From: Blepharisma stoltei
Lineage: Eukaryota; Ciliophora; Heterotrichea; Heterotrichida; Blepharismidae
DNA length: 64,000 bases
Assembly: GCA_914767885.1 (NCBI GenBank)
Contig: CAJZBQ010000053.1
Location: 1,400,501-1,464,500, forward strand
Direction of reading: 5' to 3'
Under the pieces are notes generated by a model. That model saw nothing but the letters and a program-made list of their open reading frames with translations. It did not search any database and was not told the origin of the DNA. A program made the position numbers and the translations under genes. Below, piece by piece: positions 33,417-43,277 of this stretch; positions within the stretch are counted from its first letter, which is position 1; the number at the start of each line of letters is the position of its first letter.

Positions 33417-33842
33417 CTATAATGGGAATATTGTGATGCTGTCTCCAGAGGTCCATGGAAGAATATTCGGAGTCTGTGCGATTTTGTTTCTTCGAATGCT
33501 TTCACGATTTTTTAGAAATGTGATGTCAGGAGATTCCATATCAACAAGTCCATACGATTCAGCAAGTTTTAAGCCATGCTCTAAGTTTCCGCTTCTAATT
33601 GAATTTATTGACTCTGAAAAGGTACTTGTCATGTGCTGAAGATCATCTAATTTTACTGAAAATTCTGGGGTATTTAATAAACCTTCTTGGAGCGTTGTTG
33701 GCTCTGGGTCTTCAGGTTTAGGATCGCTAAAGATCAAGCCAAGCCTGTAGTTGTTTTCTGCATAGTTGTCTAGAGCAAGCTTTTTGGAGTCTTCTTTTAA
33801 ATCGGATTGCGAAAATTTAACTTCAACTGTAGTATATTCCAT
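33417..33842 (-). CDS. Unknown small acidic/helical protein
   Basis: 141 aa from ATG 33842 (MEYTTVEVKFSQSD), 28 bp downstream of the stop of the oxidoreductase-MORN gene in the same direction and convergent with the preceding MORN gene. Contains a predicted helix pair (LDDLQHMTSTFSESINSIRSGNLEHGLKLAESYGL) and a basic C-terminal stretch. No family recognised. Confidence 0.6.
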   Translation of the reverse strand: MEYTTVEVKFSQSDLKEDSKKLALDNYAENNYRLGLIFSDPKPEDPEPTTLQEGLLNTPEFSVKLDDLQHMTSTFSESINSIRSGNLEHGLKLAESYGLVDMESPDITFLKNRESIRRNKIAQTPNILPWTSGDSITIFPL

Positions 33843-33870
33843 AATTTTTATTATATACTTAATTCTTATA

Positions 33871-36358
33871 CTAGTCACTTGTGCTTTCTCGGGAATCTGA
33901 CTGCGATTTTTGGTAATTTTCGATCCACTCTTGAAATTCATCCTCATCCCAGCTGCCGATTTTTTTATATCCTCCAGGGTGAATGAAGATAACTTTTTCA
34001 TCAACCACTGCAATCCCGCCCTTTACAGCAGTTTTATCTGGATATAGCATCGTTCCAATTCCAGTTAGACCGTCAAAAATCCCTTCAAATGTGCATCCGT
34101 CGTCAAAAGTCCATTTCCCTTCTCCCTTAAGCTTGTTGTCTTCAAAGTAGCCTTCATATATTCATTTCAAATGGGGCCATGTGAACACTCCTTTTCCATG
34201 CTTTTTTCAATTTTGAAATTCCCCCTTATAGATGCATTTATTAGGATATGCAGCAAGTCCCCAGATAATTGTGTTGTTTTTGAAGGTTCCTTCATAAACG
34301 TGGCCATCAGATGTACTAACTCCCCCCCCCCTCCGTGAGTGAACAAAAAAATTTTGTTCACTCACGGAGGGGGGTTTAATTTTTTTTTTTAAAAAAAATT
34401 ATATATAAATTTTATAAAAAAATATTTTTTTTCGAAATTTAAAAAAATCCTAGTTCACAAAAATTGGAAAGCAAATATTAATTAATTTATAAAATTTATG
34501 TTTTAAAACGCAATTCGTTTAAAATTAAACAGAATTAGCTCTAGATTTCATTATACTAATTATCATTTATATATATCAAATTTTTTTTCCATAAAAAATT
34601 TTTCTATTAAAAAAAATTTTTGTTCACTCACGGAGGGTGGGTTTTTGGGCAAAAAATAGCGATTTTTCTAATGGTTTTGTTCACTCACGGAGGGGGGGGA
34701 GTAAGCATGCCTTCTCCATTATATTTATCATTTTCCCACATTCCTTCATATCAGCTGCCTTCAAAGTTTATAAATCGTCCTTTACCCATTCTTTCTCCAA
34801 ACTGTCAATAGCCTTCGTATAAAGAGCCATCTGAGTAGTACATGATTCCGACTCCATGAGGCTTATTATCAGCCCATTGACCTCTATACATATTTGAGTT
34901 CTCCATAATTCTCAGCTGCTCTTCTTGAACCTTAATATCATCATTAGGCTCATAATCATACTTAAACGATGGCAATTCGCCAAGCAATTTTGCAACTATA
35001 GGTGACTCAGCATTAATCATTTTGAAAAGAATTATAGGGCCCTTCCTATAGATGGCGCGCAATGCGCGATCATCGTGCCATGTCGGGAGAGGGTTCTCCA
35101 CGAGGAATAGTTTCACGTGTGGAACTCTCTTTTTCCACGAGCCAAAAAAGAGGTTCCACACGTGGAACCATTCCTCGTGGAGAACCCTCTCCCGACATGG
35201 CCCGATGATCGCGCATTGCGCGCCATCTATAGGAAGGGCGTATAGTCCTTGCTTGCTTTTAATTTGGGAGTTTTCCAGATCTGCTTCACTCTTTAAAGAA
35301 AATTCATTTTTAAATGGGTCAGAGTCAATTCTAAGTAAAACAATATCTGATGAAGGAATTTCTTTAGCTCTCTTTAGCGCATGCTCATATTTGCTCATAC
35401 TTACTATATCACTGATATTTGCTTTAAAAAGATTTTCTTGAGAAGCTATTTGTGAAATCGCCAACCATTTTCTCACATTTGTGATTTTGTTATAATACCG
35501 CCTTATATCTAGACCACAGATTTGTTTACCTTTGAATATGAATTGGTCAGCTTGGATATCTCCTAGTGGCTTCAAAGAAAAATTAGAGAGCAAATACAAG
35601 ATTCCTCTATTTTCTAATTCAAAAAGCAGCATTTTAGCAATTTCTCCTCCAAAAATATCAAAGGCACAAGTTGGCTTCGTATCTCTTGCAGCATTTCTTA
35701 ACTTTTCTCCAAAACTATTTTTATCGGTTCTTAAAATATAATTCACTCGAAGTTTTTTTAATTCTGATTTCTCATTTTTATTATTGACAACACAAATAAT
35801 AGATAATCCTGCTTGAAAACAATATTTTACCATAATTTTCCCTATTGCTGAAGCAGCTCCGGTTAAAATAATAGAATAATGTTTTCCAATGGTAATTTGC
35901 TCGATTAACATAAAAGAAAAAATTGGATTATACATCAATAAAGTGCCTTGGAAAAAGTCGAAATTTTTTGTGACTGGCACCACGCTTCGAGCATCGCAGA
36001 CAACATATTCAGCCCAAGAGCCTGAAAGATTTGGATTGAGTTGCATAAAGCTTACTTTTTTACCAATCAAATATCAGCCTTTAAGAGTTTTGTTACTTGA
36101 AACAACAGTTCCGCTTCCTTCAATTCCTGGTATTGAATTTATAGAGCAGGCTTGTGGACTTTGCTCAGAAGAGAATTTGGCATCGCATGGATGAATTGGG
36201 GCAAAGTCAACTTTTATTAAAACTTGGCCATTCTTTGGCGTTGGGATGGGCACTTTTTTTAGACTCAAAGATGCAGAATCGCCTGATCTATCAACTGTAA
36301 TTGCAAGCATTTGGTTTTTATTTTGGTTTTCATCCCATAATAATCTGTTTGGATCCAT
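33871..36358 (-). CDS. Zinc-type oxidoreductase (MDR superfamily) fused to C-terminal MORN repeats, interrupted by two IESs
   Basis: Segments 36358-35245, 35034-34704 and 34318-33871 join to 1893 nt (630 aa). Residues 1-370 are a medium-chain dehydrogenase/quinone oxidoreductase: GroES-like N-terminal part (GQVLIKVDFAPIHPCDAKF...IPGIEGSGTVV), nucleotide-binding segment ILTGAASAIGKIMVKYC with the AxxGxxG type motif, and the C-terminal catalytic-domain end. From ~410 there are about five or six MORN repeats (MYRGQWADNKPHGVGIMYYSDGSLYEGYW...). Both IESs are TA-bounded and their removal gives an exact frame through the MORN repeat YNGEGML-STSDGHVYEG. The domain fusion is unusual; it could tether a reductase to membrane or cortex. 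Confidence 0.88.
34319..34703. mobile_element. MITE-like IES inside a MORN repeat (frame-proved)
   Basis: TA at 34317-34318 and 34702-34703. TIR CTCCCCCCCTCCGTGAGTGA type at both ends, about 28 bp, followed by an internal reverse copy. Removing the 385 bp restores GGC ATG CTT AGT ACA TCT on the gene strand, an intact MORN repeat; keeping it introduces stops and a frameshift. It is the type member for the elements at 3981, 19243 and 30429. From memory, MITE-like IESs have been described in Blepharisma. Confidence 0.93.
35035..35244. mobile_element. Near-perfect palindromic IES in the oxidoreductase domain
   Basis: 210 bp whose two halves are reverse complements with few mismatches (arms begin GGGCCCTTCCTATAGATGGC and, from the other side, CGCCCTTCCTATAGATGGCG). 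It is bounded by TATA on both sides. It is GC-rich, has a length divisible by three and no in-frame stop, so it does not disrupt the reading frame, but the encoded residues are alien to the family. Precise TA-to-TA removal gives KSKQGL-ILFKMINAE. Confidence 0.85.
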
Positions 36359-36732
36359 TTATTTGCTTATCAGAATAAAAAGAACAATTGGCTATATATA
36401 TAGGTATCAAATTGATGATGTCATTGATCATTTTCATTAAAAAGTCTTTGACAATTAAATTTTGTAGGTTTTAAAAAATCAATGCTTTCTTATCCTTTAT
36501 ACATTTTAAGAAACAATATATAGGGCTATTCAAGGGAAAGCCCTACAGGTATCTTATATATCTTTACAGAAAATATATAGAGTTTAGCAATATTTTTTCC
36601 ATTTAACTTTGCATATATTGTAAGTGGGAGTTATAATATTTAAAAATTTATTTATAGCTGACCAAATTCCTCATGCGCCAAATTTAAAAAAATTCGAAAA
36701 ATAATATATTAGGTTGCATTTTACTTTTAAAC
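36359..36732. other. Intergenic, no gene seen
   Basis: AT-rich spacer upstream of the oxidoreductase-MORN gene and downstream of the EEP gene. Confidence 0.4.
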
Positions 36733-39048
36733 TTATTCAATAAAGCTAAACTCAACTTTCAAGGGTAAATGATCTGATGGAAACTCTCTATTAGGGATCG
36801 CTATTTCTCTTGCTATTTCCTCTTCACTTGGCAACATTAAAATTCTTTTAGGTTTAATCTCATAAGTATGAAATACAAAATCTATACACCCTTTAAAATT
36901 ATCAGTAAAATTTGTGAATTTTGGATGCTCTTTTCCTTCATATCTCTCATATGCAGACCTAAATTGAATTTGCGGTTTTATTCCTAATGATTCCAACTCT
37001 TGGTCTATTTCTTGATTCCCAGTAGCTTTCCACAGCTTTCCGTAAAATAGATTTACAACATTGGAGGAAGGCGTTGAATTGCAATCCCCACAAACTACTG
37101 CAGGACAATCATATTGGTGTTTTAATTTAATAAGTTCATCAATTAGGATCCCAGCTTGAGCATATTGCACATATTCAAACTCCGGATCCCAATAAAAATG
37201 TGTGCATGCAATTGCTAGCTCTCTTCATCCAGCGGGCAATAAAAACTATTTCAAAAATCCCATTTTTTTCTAAAAAACGCCCTAGATGAGTGAGCAAATA
37301 TTATTTTGATATAAAAATTTTTATAAATATATTTTGACATATAACGGATAATTATAATAGGAGATCTCTAGCTAGTTCTCCTAAATTTTAACAGCTTAAA
37401 TTATAAAACATATGCTTTTAAAGTATTTAATTTTCCAAAATTAATATAAACTTTTAAAAAAAAACTTCATGAATAAGCAAAAAATTTTTCTTGATGGAAT
37501 TAAGTGTCTTTTGCTTAATTTTTCTTTAAAAACTGCAATAAACCCAATCCCATCTCTTTTATAGCTACGATTTGTTTGACATTTTCAATGATTATTATAG
37601 TCAATCCTCTTGGATTCTATTTGAAGATACTTATTTGCTTTTCATGCAAGAACTAAACCATCTCTAAACTTTGCTGAGCCTCTTTCAATAAAAACGCTCC
37701 TATATCCAATTGAGGAAAAATAAGATTTGAATTCTGGATACTTATCTACCTCTTGAAGAGCAAAAAAGTCTGAGTTTAAAGGGTTGCTCGGAAAAACCCT
37801 CACTGTAGACCACTCTGAGATAAGGCCAGGCCTTATCTCAGAGTGGTCTACTGTTTATAAGAGAAATTAATATTTTAATAAGAAAATGCCATATTTATTA
37901 CTAAAATTCTGGGTGGCCTTATCTCAGGGTGGTTAATATAGTCTTTTGGCGTTATTTCTGATCGGCTCCCATGAGCCAAAAATGGGTTTCCACGTGGAAT
38001 TTCTGGATTTTCACGCGTGAAATCCATCATTGGCTCGTGGAGCCGATCAGAAATTTAAGCAACTAATAATATATAAAAAAATATACCACTCTGAGTAAAG
38101 GCCAGGGACATTTTTATTAATAAATAATAAATGGAAGAAATTCCGGCAAATTTAAAGAGAAGAAGAGAGATCAGCTTAGGCAACCATAAGAGACGGAGAT
38201 ACCCTGCAGAACAAAAGAAAGAGCTAGTAATCGAATTAATGAATCTGGATAGCTGGAGAATTTTGCAAAGATAAGCCATTATCTTTTGATACTTTTAGAA
38301 AATGGATAAGGAAAATTCAGCAAGAACAAATCATGAACAGCGCAGAAAGGACAGCGAAAAGAAAGCTTTAGTTGCTTTCTTCTTGCTCTAGATATTTTTA
38401 TTCCTGTGTATGTTCAATCATTAGATGTAAGCATTTTAGAGGATTTAAAAGCAAGACTTGACGAAATGAAGAACAATACATTGAAGAATATATTGACAGA
38501 AGAACCGATAAAACTCCAGACAGATTTTGTGCTATTGAATGGGCAAAAAGCTGCTTTTAAGGGTCTAGAGCCAGAGATAATCGCAAAAAGCTTCAAATTA
38601 TCCAACCTAGCAAAGGCAAGAAGAAGGAGAAAACATTGCATTGATCATCGTCCAAAATTTAAAGATGCAAATTTATAAAAATTTTTTACTTTTAATTTGA
38701 TTTTTTTAAACCACTCTGAGATAAGACAGGGTGGCCTTATCTCAGAGTGGTCTACAGTGAGTTTTTTTTAAGATTGTCCGAGTTTAGTTCATTAAAAATA
38801 CTTTTGAAAAGAGATAATCTATAAGAAAAATCTCGATATTTAGGTTTTGCATAACTATGAAATTGAGTATACATATCAGCCAAGGTATTATAAGTTGTAA
38901 TAGAAAAATTTACAGGCTCTTCAATATTATCAAAAGATTTATACGAAAAGTTTTGGATCTTGTAGACTCGCTGTGCTAGAATCCTTTTAGAAAATATTCA
39001 ATAGAGTAGTGCAACTGTTAAAAGTCCTATTATGACATAAAGCCACAT
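36733..39048 (-). CDS. Membrane-anchored endonuclease/exonuclease/phosphatase (CCR4/Angel-like), interrupted by two IESs
   Basis: Segments 39048-38787, 37778-37503 and 37217-36733 join to exactly 1023 nt (340 aa). An N-terminal transmembrane helix MWLYVIIGLLTVALLYWIF is followed by the EEP fold: SITTYNTLADMYTQ, the Mg-binding glutamate in NSDFFALQEVD, KRHLAIACTHFYWDPEFEYVQ, VVCGDCNSTP (GDxN) and the terminal SDHLPLKVEF (SDH). These are CCR4/nocturnin/Angel-type signatures, so the likely substrate is RNA poly(A) or a nucleotide phosphate. The conserved words LNSDFFALQEVD and RHLAIACTH exist only after excision of the two IESs. Trp is encoded by TGA at several sites. Confidence 0.9.
37218..37502. 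mobile_element. Diverged MITE-like IES in the EEP gene
   Basis: TA at 37216-37217 and 37501-37502. The interior aligns with the C-rich MITE family (AAAACGCCCTAGATGAGTGAGCAAA near 37275; CTTCATGAATAAGCAAAAAA near 37465) but with many substitutions, so it is an older copy. Excision gives CAC TTA GCA ATT GCA on the gene strand (H-L-A-I-A), the EEP consensus. Confidence 0.85.
37779..38786. mobile_element. 1008-bp compound IES with transposase-like relic
   Basis: TA at 37777-37778 and 38785-38786, within the repeated word TTTAAACTC / TAAACTC of the host gene. Both ends carry an inverted repeat: CTCACTGTAGACCACTCTGA followed by GATAAGG on each side, preceded by CTCGGA. Inside, short open frames at about 38131-38678 read basic helix-turn-helix-like sequence (KRRRYPAEQKKELVIELMNLD, then SFDTFRKWIRKIQQEQ) broken by stops and shifts, as in transposase DNA-binding domains. 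A palindrome of pogo/other type lies at 37953-38056. Excision restores E-L-N-S-D-F-F-A-L-Q-E. Confidence 0.88.
37953..38056. repeat. Palindrome nested in the 1-kb IES
   Basis: TTTCTGATCGGCTCC at one end pairs with GGAGCCGATCAGAAA at the other. Its centre shares GAGCCAAAAA and TTTCCACGTGGAA words with the centre of the palindromic IES at 35035-35244, which suggests related palindromic elements, here inserted into another element. Confidence 0.65.
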
Positions 39049-39222
39049 TTTCTTAAACTATATTATCAAATAAAATAATTGTTTTAGTCTTACCGACGCT
39101 TATAAAAGAGTTTTTCTTAATATAAAAGATGTGCCTGAATTAATTAAAATCAATTAGATTCTATTAAATCATAAAAAGAAGTAAACTATTATTCGAATCC
39201 ATATCAGTTCAAATCTGATAAA

Positions 39223-40330
39223 ATGGAAATGAAATTTTGTTCTAATTGGTAAGCTTTATTTAGCCAAAAGCAAATCCCAGAGTCATCATTTTTGCTCCAC
39301 CAAATTCACTGTGAAAAAAATATATCCCGATGTGTATGTGGAATCTCGATTCCGAAATCTGAAAAATATTCTCATGATATTCAGTATCATACATTAGTGG
39401 AGTGCCAATATTGCTCATAATAATAAAGGGAATCATTGGAAAGGCTCTCTCCGAGAAATCTTTATCCTCTGATAAGTTTATTGTTACGGGTTTCAGTTTC
39501 TAAGCGACCTTTACCCAGCTATGTCAGAAACGCCCACCACACAGTGTAGGAGATATTGACTATTTGATTTTTTTTAGTAGGCATAGGGTTGCACTTATTA
39601 ATGTTTCCGAGGAGTGAGACACTTATAAGACAAACTACAGAAGTATTAAAGATCAATAAAACGTATTTCTTAAGACTTAGTGGATCAAGTGTTCCGCGTC
39701 ATAGTTTCGAAAGCTCTCTAGCCATAGATATAAAAAGGATAGGACTAGAGATGTCTCATGGACGCCATGAGAACAGAGTCAAAAGGGAGATTGCAATTAC
39801 TGGCTTAATTAATACGAACGCTAAATACTAATTAATTAATAGGCCAATATTGCTCAGTATCAATGGAATCTTTCATCTCCTCGTTTCACCAATGTGAGAA
39901 ACAGCCCAAAGTTTGCAAATTTTGCGAAGGGCATTTTCCAATCGATATATATTCTGATCACATCTTTCAATGTGGAAGTCGAACTGAATTATGCAAAGTA
40001 TGCTATAAATATATTCCCCTCCGTGATTATAACTATCATACACAAGAAATTGATTGTAGGCAATATCAGATGATACAAAATAAAATATGTCATTTAGAAA
40101 GAGAAGACCAAGACAAAGAGCTGGCTTTTGCGCTAGCTCAAATCAAAGAAGCAGAAGAAGCTGAAACAAACTACAAGCTTCGCAGTGCAGCGCTAAAACA
40201 GACGAATTCAGCAAGAACTTCACAGGCTAAAGGTGGCGACTATGCAGAATTCCTTAAAAAAATAAGAGAAGAGCCAAGAACTATGAACGAAGAGTCAAAA
40301 GAAAATATAAACTCTGATGATATTTTATAG
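39223..40330 (+). CDS. TRAF-type zinc-finger protein, with one intron and one exonic insertion
   Basis: Segments 39223-39248, 39264-39417 and 39857-40330 join to 654 nt (217 aa), ending TAG. It has a chain of TRAF/XAF1-like zinc knuckles: MKFCSNCQKQIPESSFLLHQIHC, CVCGISIPKSEKYSHDIQYH, CQYCSVSMESFISSFHQC, CKFCEGHFPIDIYSDHIFQC and CKVCYKYIPLRDYNYHTQEIDC, each C-x2-C...H-x3-5-C/H. The C-terminal ~75 residues are a charged helix. TRAF-type fingers bind proteins in ubiquitin and signalling assemblies. The second half of the third finger is only reunited by removing the insertion. Confidence 0.88.
39249..39263 (+). other. 15-nt intron
   Basis: GTAAGCTTTATTTAG; splicing makes CSNCQKQIP, a C-x2-C knuckle split by the intron after TG of the second Cys codon. 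Confidence 0.92.
39418..39856 (+). mobile_element. 439-bp retroelement-like insertion with ORF fragment
   Basis: A perfect 14-bp target duplication GCCAATATTGCTCA flanks it (39404-39417 and 39843-39856). The 3' end is AT-rich (TACTAATTAATTAATAG). An open frame of about 80 codons runs 39589-39831 (…RQTTEVLKINKTYFLRL...ITGLINTNAKY, stop), positioned like the C-terminal tail of a retroelement ORF, though no diagnostic motif is present. It interrupts a zinc finger between CQYC and the next residues. Confidence 0.7.
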
Positions 40331-40433
40331 CAATAATTTTAAATGCAAATGTAATAATAAACTTTCCTTTCTCTCAATTAAAGCTACATTAATTAATAGT
40401 TCTATATCTAATTCAAAATATAAAAAGTAATCC

Positions 40434-41429
40434 ATGAGAACTATTTACCAAGATAAGCAGCCTTGCCTCACTATAAACAATTTTGAATTTCCTAATTTGC
40501 CTACTGATTTATGTTCCAAGCCACTTTGAGAGCTATGGCCTGGCAAAAATCGATTTTTTTGCAAAGGCAAAATCATGATAGGTCCTTCGAAGGATAATTT
40601 TCACCTGATATTTTCGGCATTAATCTTGATAGTGATACCTATAAGTTTTTTCCTATTCATAGCAGATTACCTTTGGTGCAATGTAACTATCGCATTACCC
40701 CTCCTGTCAGCTATATTTTATATTGCCAGCATAGTTTTCTATCTATTGACCTCACTATCAGACCCTGGGATTATTCCAAGAAAAAAAGTCTTTCAAGCTT
40801 TAGGAGATGTTCCAAAGGAATTTACAGCAGAAGTATTTTTTACTGAATTTGGCCATTTACATAAATTCTGCACAACTTGCGAAATATATCGCCCGCCAAG
40901 AGCCCATCATTGTGCAAGATGCGATAACTGTGTGGAGGATTTTGACCATCATTGCCCTTATGTAAATAATTGCATTGGTTTGCGAAATTATGTCTATTTT
41001 GTGTTATTTGTGCTGAACTTACTTTTCTTAGGATTGATCGATATGTCAGGATTCATGATATTTTTGTTTTATAAAGCTGGAGATAATGATTATAATAAAA
41101 GATCATGTAAGAATTAAACAGTTATCGAGCAGAAAGAAGTCATTGCAGCCATCATAGCCATCTTGACAGTCGCTTCGCTAGTATTCACAATTTTGGTCAC
41201 AATTTTATGCTTGTTTCATTTTTCTCTTTGCATTTCAGGAGAAACCACAGTTGAGAGACTTAAGGGCAGAGTCTCTCAAAAAAGATGTGCCTTTTGTAAG
41301 TATCATAAAAGCTGATTTGATAGAAGAGCCAAGCTGAAATATGAACAAATTAAGATTCTCACCACAAATTCAGCTCAGTTTGAGATTGAGTTGAATGATA
41401 GTGGCCATACACCTGGAGAAATAAATTAA
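40434..41429 (+). CDS. DHHC-type palmitoyltransferase
   Basis: Exons 40434-41106 and 41122-41429 (981 nt, 326 aa). Start set at ATG 40434, which adds [24 protein letters not shown], a block typical of ZDHHC proteins before TM1. Four transmembrane helices: two N-terminal ([34 protein letters not shown]), then the cysteine-rich domain [38 protein letters not shown] with the DHHC catalytic site, then two more ([42 protein letters not shown]). It transfers palmitate to cysteine, a fitting partner for the Cys-rich acylated MORN proteins encoded nearby, though this link is only inference. Trp is encoded by TGA at PLWEL. Confidence 0.94.
41107..41121 (+). other. 15-nt intron
   Basis: GTAAGAATTAAACAG. 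Splicing joins NKRS to [12 protein letters not shown], giving the fourth membrane helix; unspliced the frame stops at once. Confidence 0.93.
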
Positions 41430-41463
41430 TTTAAATCTGTAGCGATAAAGAAAATTATTCAAA

Positions 41464-42919
41464 ATGGATTTGGAAGTGGATTTTCATGAAGAGCTGCGAA
41501 ATACCTATGAGAAGACGCTTCAGCTAGCTGTTAACATTTCAAATAACAAAGTAGAAATTTTCAATGCAAATTTGAGGGGAACAGACATCAAGTTTATCAA
41601 ATCAATCGCTAAAGAATATAACGATTTCAAAGATATCCACGACAAGTATATGAAGCTTCGTCCAAAAACGATCGAAAGAAGCCGCTTTTCTCGTCCGAAA
41701 ACACCTGAAATTGCATCAGAAACTGATTCTGGGTCTCTTCTGCCAAGGCATGCAGGAAAATCAAGGCTGAATGTTTCTCTTGATGAAGCCCAAGCTATGG
41801 TAAACCAAACGAAGGCTGGGAAGCCAATTTCTTTAAATGGCAGCTCAGATGATACAAAACCTTCGCTCATGCTCAAAAAGTTCCAGCAAAGTAACTCAGT
41901 CAGCTTTGATACTGCAGATGAAGAAACCAAAAAACTGCCATATGTCTCTATTTTAAGTGGAAAAGTGGAGCCTCCTCTTGAACTGCCTTCTTATAAGGAC
42001 TATATCAAATCCCACCAAGGCTACTCTAAAAAAGAGCCTATGAAAGAAACATCCATTCAACGAATTGATAGATGCCAGCAAGTATTAGCGGATCTCAGCA
42101 AAGAAATGGCTGGGCTGGAAATGTTTTGCAAATCAAATCCTGGAGTTCCGTGAAATAATGACAAAAAGATATTATTGAAGCTAAGCACAAATCCTTCAAA
42201 AAGGCTGGCAATAATCAGAGCTTATAATGAGAGATTTCAGTCTTCAGCAGTTTCTAAGGACCTAAAATCATCAGGTGGAAGAGGCCGCAGAAACTCGAAG
42301 CCTTTAAGAGCACCTTCATTTACTCCTGGAAGAGTATATACACAAGAAAGTGCTTATGAATCGCCTTCAAATAAGCGAGTGCTATCTCAAACACCTGTTT
42401 TTATTAGTGAAATGCCAATAATTGAAGAACTGAGACCAAAAAGCTCTATGAGGGAGCAACCTCTAGGAGAAGACCCTGAAGTTCTTGTGCAAAGATGCTC
42501 ATCAAGATTTAAAAAGACCCAGGACTCTGAAAATAAGAAGCTTATACAGATTATTGAAAAACTTAAAAATGATCGCCCTGGAATCAGAAAACAAAAGGCA
42601 GCAATAATTATTAAATCCCCACCTTGGTTTGAGTTAAGAACTATTTTGGGAAATTAGCCCTTGATGAGTGAGTAAATTTTTTAATGGAAATGTTTTTGGA
42701 AGTAAACATATTTTTAATATATAATTAATTATTATAATAATAAATCCATTTATATTAAAATTTAGATAGCTAACGTTCTAAAGGAATAAATTTATAATTA
42801 ATTAGATTTTTCATTTAAAATTTCGATTTTTTTTAAAATCACAAAAAATTTTTTTTCTAAAAATTTAAAAAAAATGACCCGTCACAACAAAGGATTTTAT
42901 TCGTTAATTAAGGGAGTAA
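41464..42919 (+). CDS. Unknown Ser/Lys-rich protein whose stop codon is split by an IES
   Basis: 397 aa, reading TGA at 42151-42153 as Trp (GVPWNND). Mostly low-complexity basic/Ser-Pro sequence with a helical N-terminus (VDFHEELRNTYEKTLQLAVNIS) and a mid-region helix (RIDRCQQVLADLSKEMAGLEMF). As written the frame ends with TAG at 42655-42657, where TA belongs to the IES border; after excision the stop is TAA (42655, 42656, 42919). No family recognised. Confidence 0.75.
42657..42918. mobile_element. Diverged MITE-like IES located in a stop codon
   Basis: TA at 42655-42656 and 42917-42918. Ends GCCCTTGATGAGTGAGTAAA and, complementing, CTCCCTTAATTAACGAATAA are a degenerate version of the C-rich TIR; the AT-rich core with a long T/A run matches the family. 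With the IES the host stop is TAG, without it TAA, so termination is kept either way. Confidence 0.75.
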
Positions 42920-42944
42920 GGAAAATGAGAAATATAAAGATAAA

Positions 42945-43277
42945 ATGCATTCTTTGAATATTTTTGATGGAATTAAAAGGAAAATTGAGTCAGAAAGATC
43001 GTCTATAATGAAAAAAAATCGATCACAGGTATCTGTGTATGGCGCAATGCTTACTTATTTAAAGAAAAGAGAGACAAATCCTACACCACTGGAGCTTTCG
43101 TTCATGGAAGCCATTAAAGAATATTTAGAGAACGGAGCAGTCATAACACTAAATACTTTAAAAGACTTGCTTCAAAGCTTAGAATCAGATGAGAAAAATG
43201 AATTACTGCCTATTTTGATGATTGCAAAACCACATTTAGAGTTTTCGGACTCGGAGTTTAGATCTATTTTCGCTTAA
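42945..43277 (+). CDS. Small helical protein, unknown
   Basis: 110 aa starting 26 bp after the preceding stop (post-excision distance). All-helical composition (MHSLNIFDGIKRKIESERSSIMKKNRSQ...LELSFMEAIKEYLENGAVITLNTLKDLLQSL). No recognised domain; separate gene rather than an exon, since the frame before it ends in a stop in both IES states. Confidence 0.6.
   Translation: MHSLNIFDGIKRKIESERSSIMKKNRSQVSVYGAMLTYLKKRETNPTPLELSFMEAIKEYLENGAVITLNTLKDLLQSLESDEKNELLPILMIAKPHLEFSDSEFRSIFA

Noticed and set aside
35052-35441. Opposite-strand ORF through the palindrome in the oxidoreductase gene
   Set aside because: Antisense shadow of the real gene combined with stop-poor palindromic DNA.
39181-39222. 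tRNA-like TTCGAATCC / GTTCAAATC words
   Set aside because: They lie 17 bp apart with no acceptor stem and belong to AT-rich DNA before the TRAF gene.
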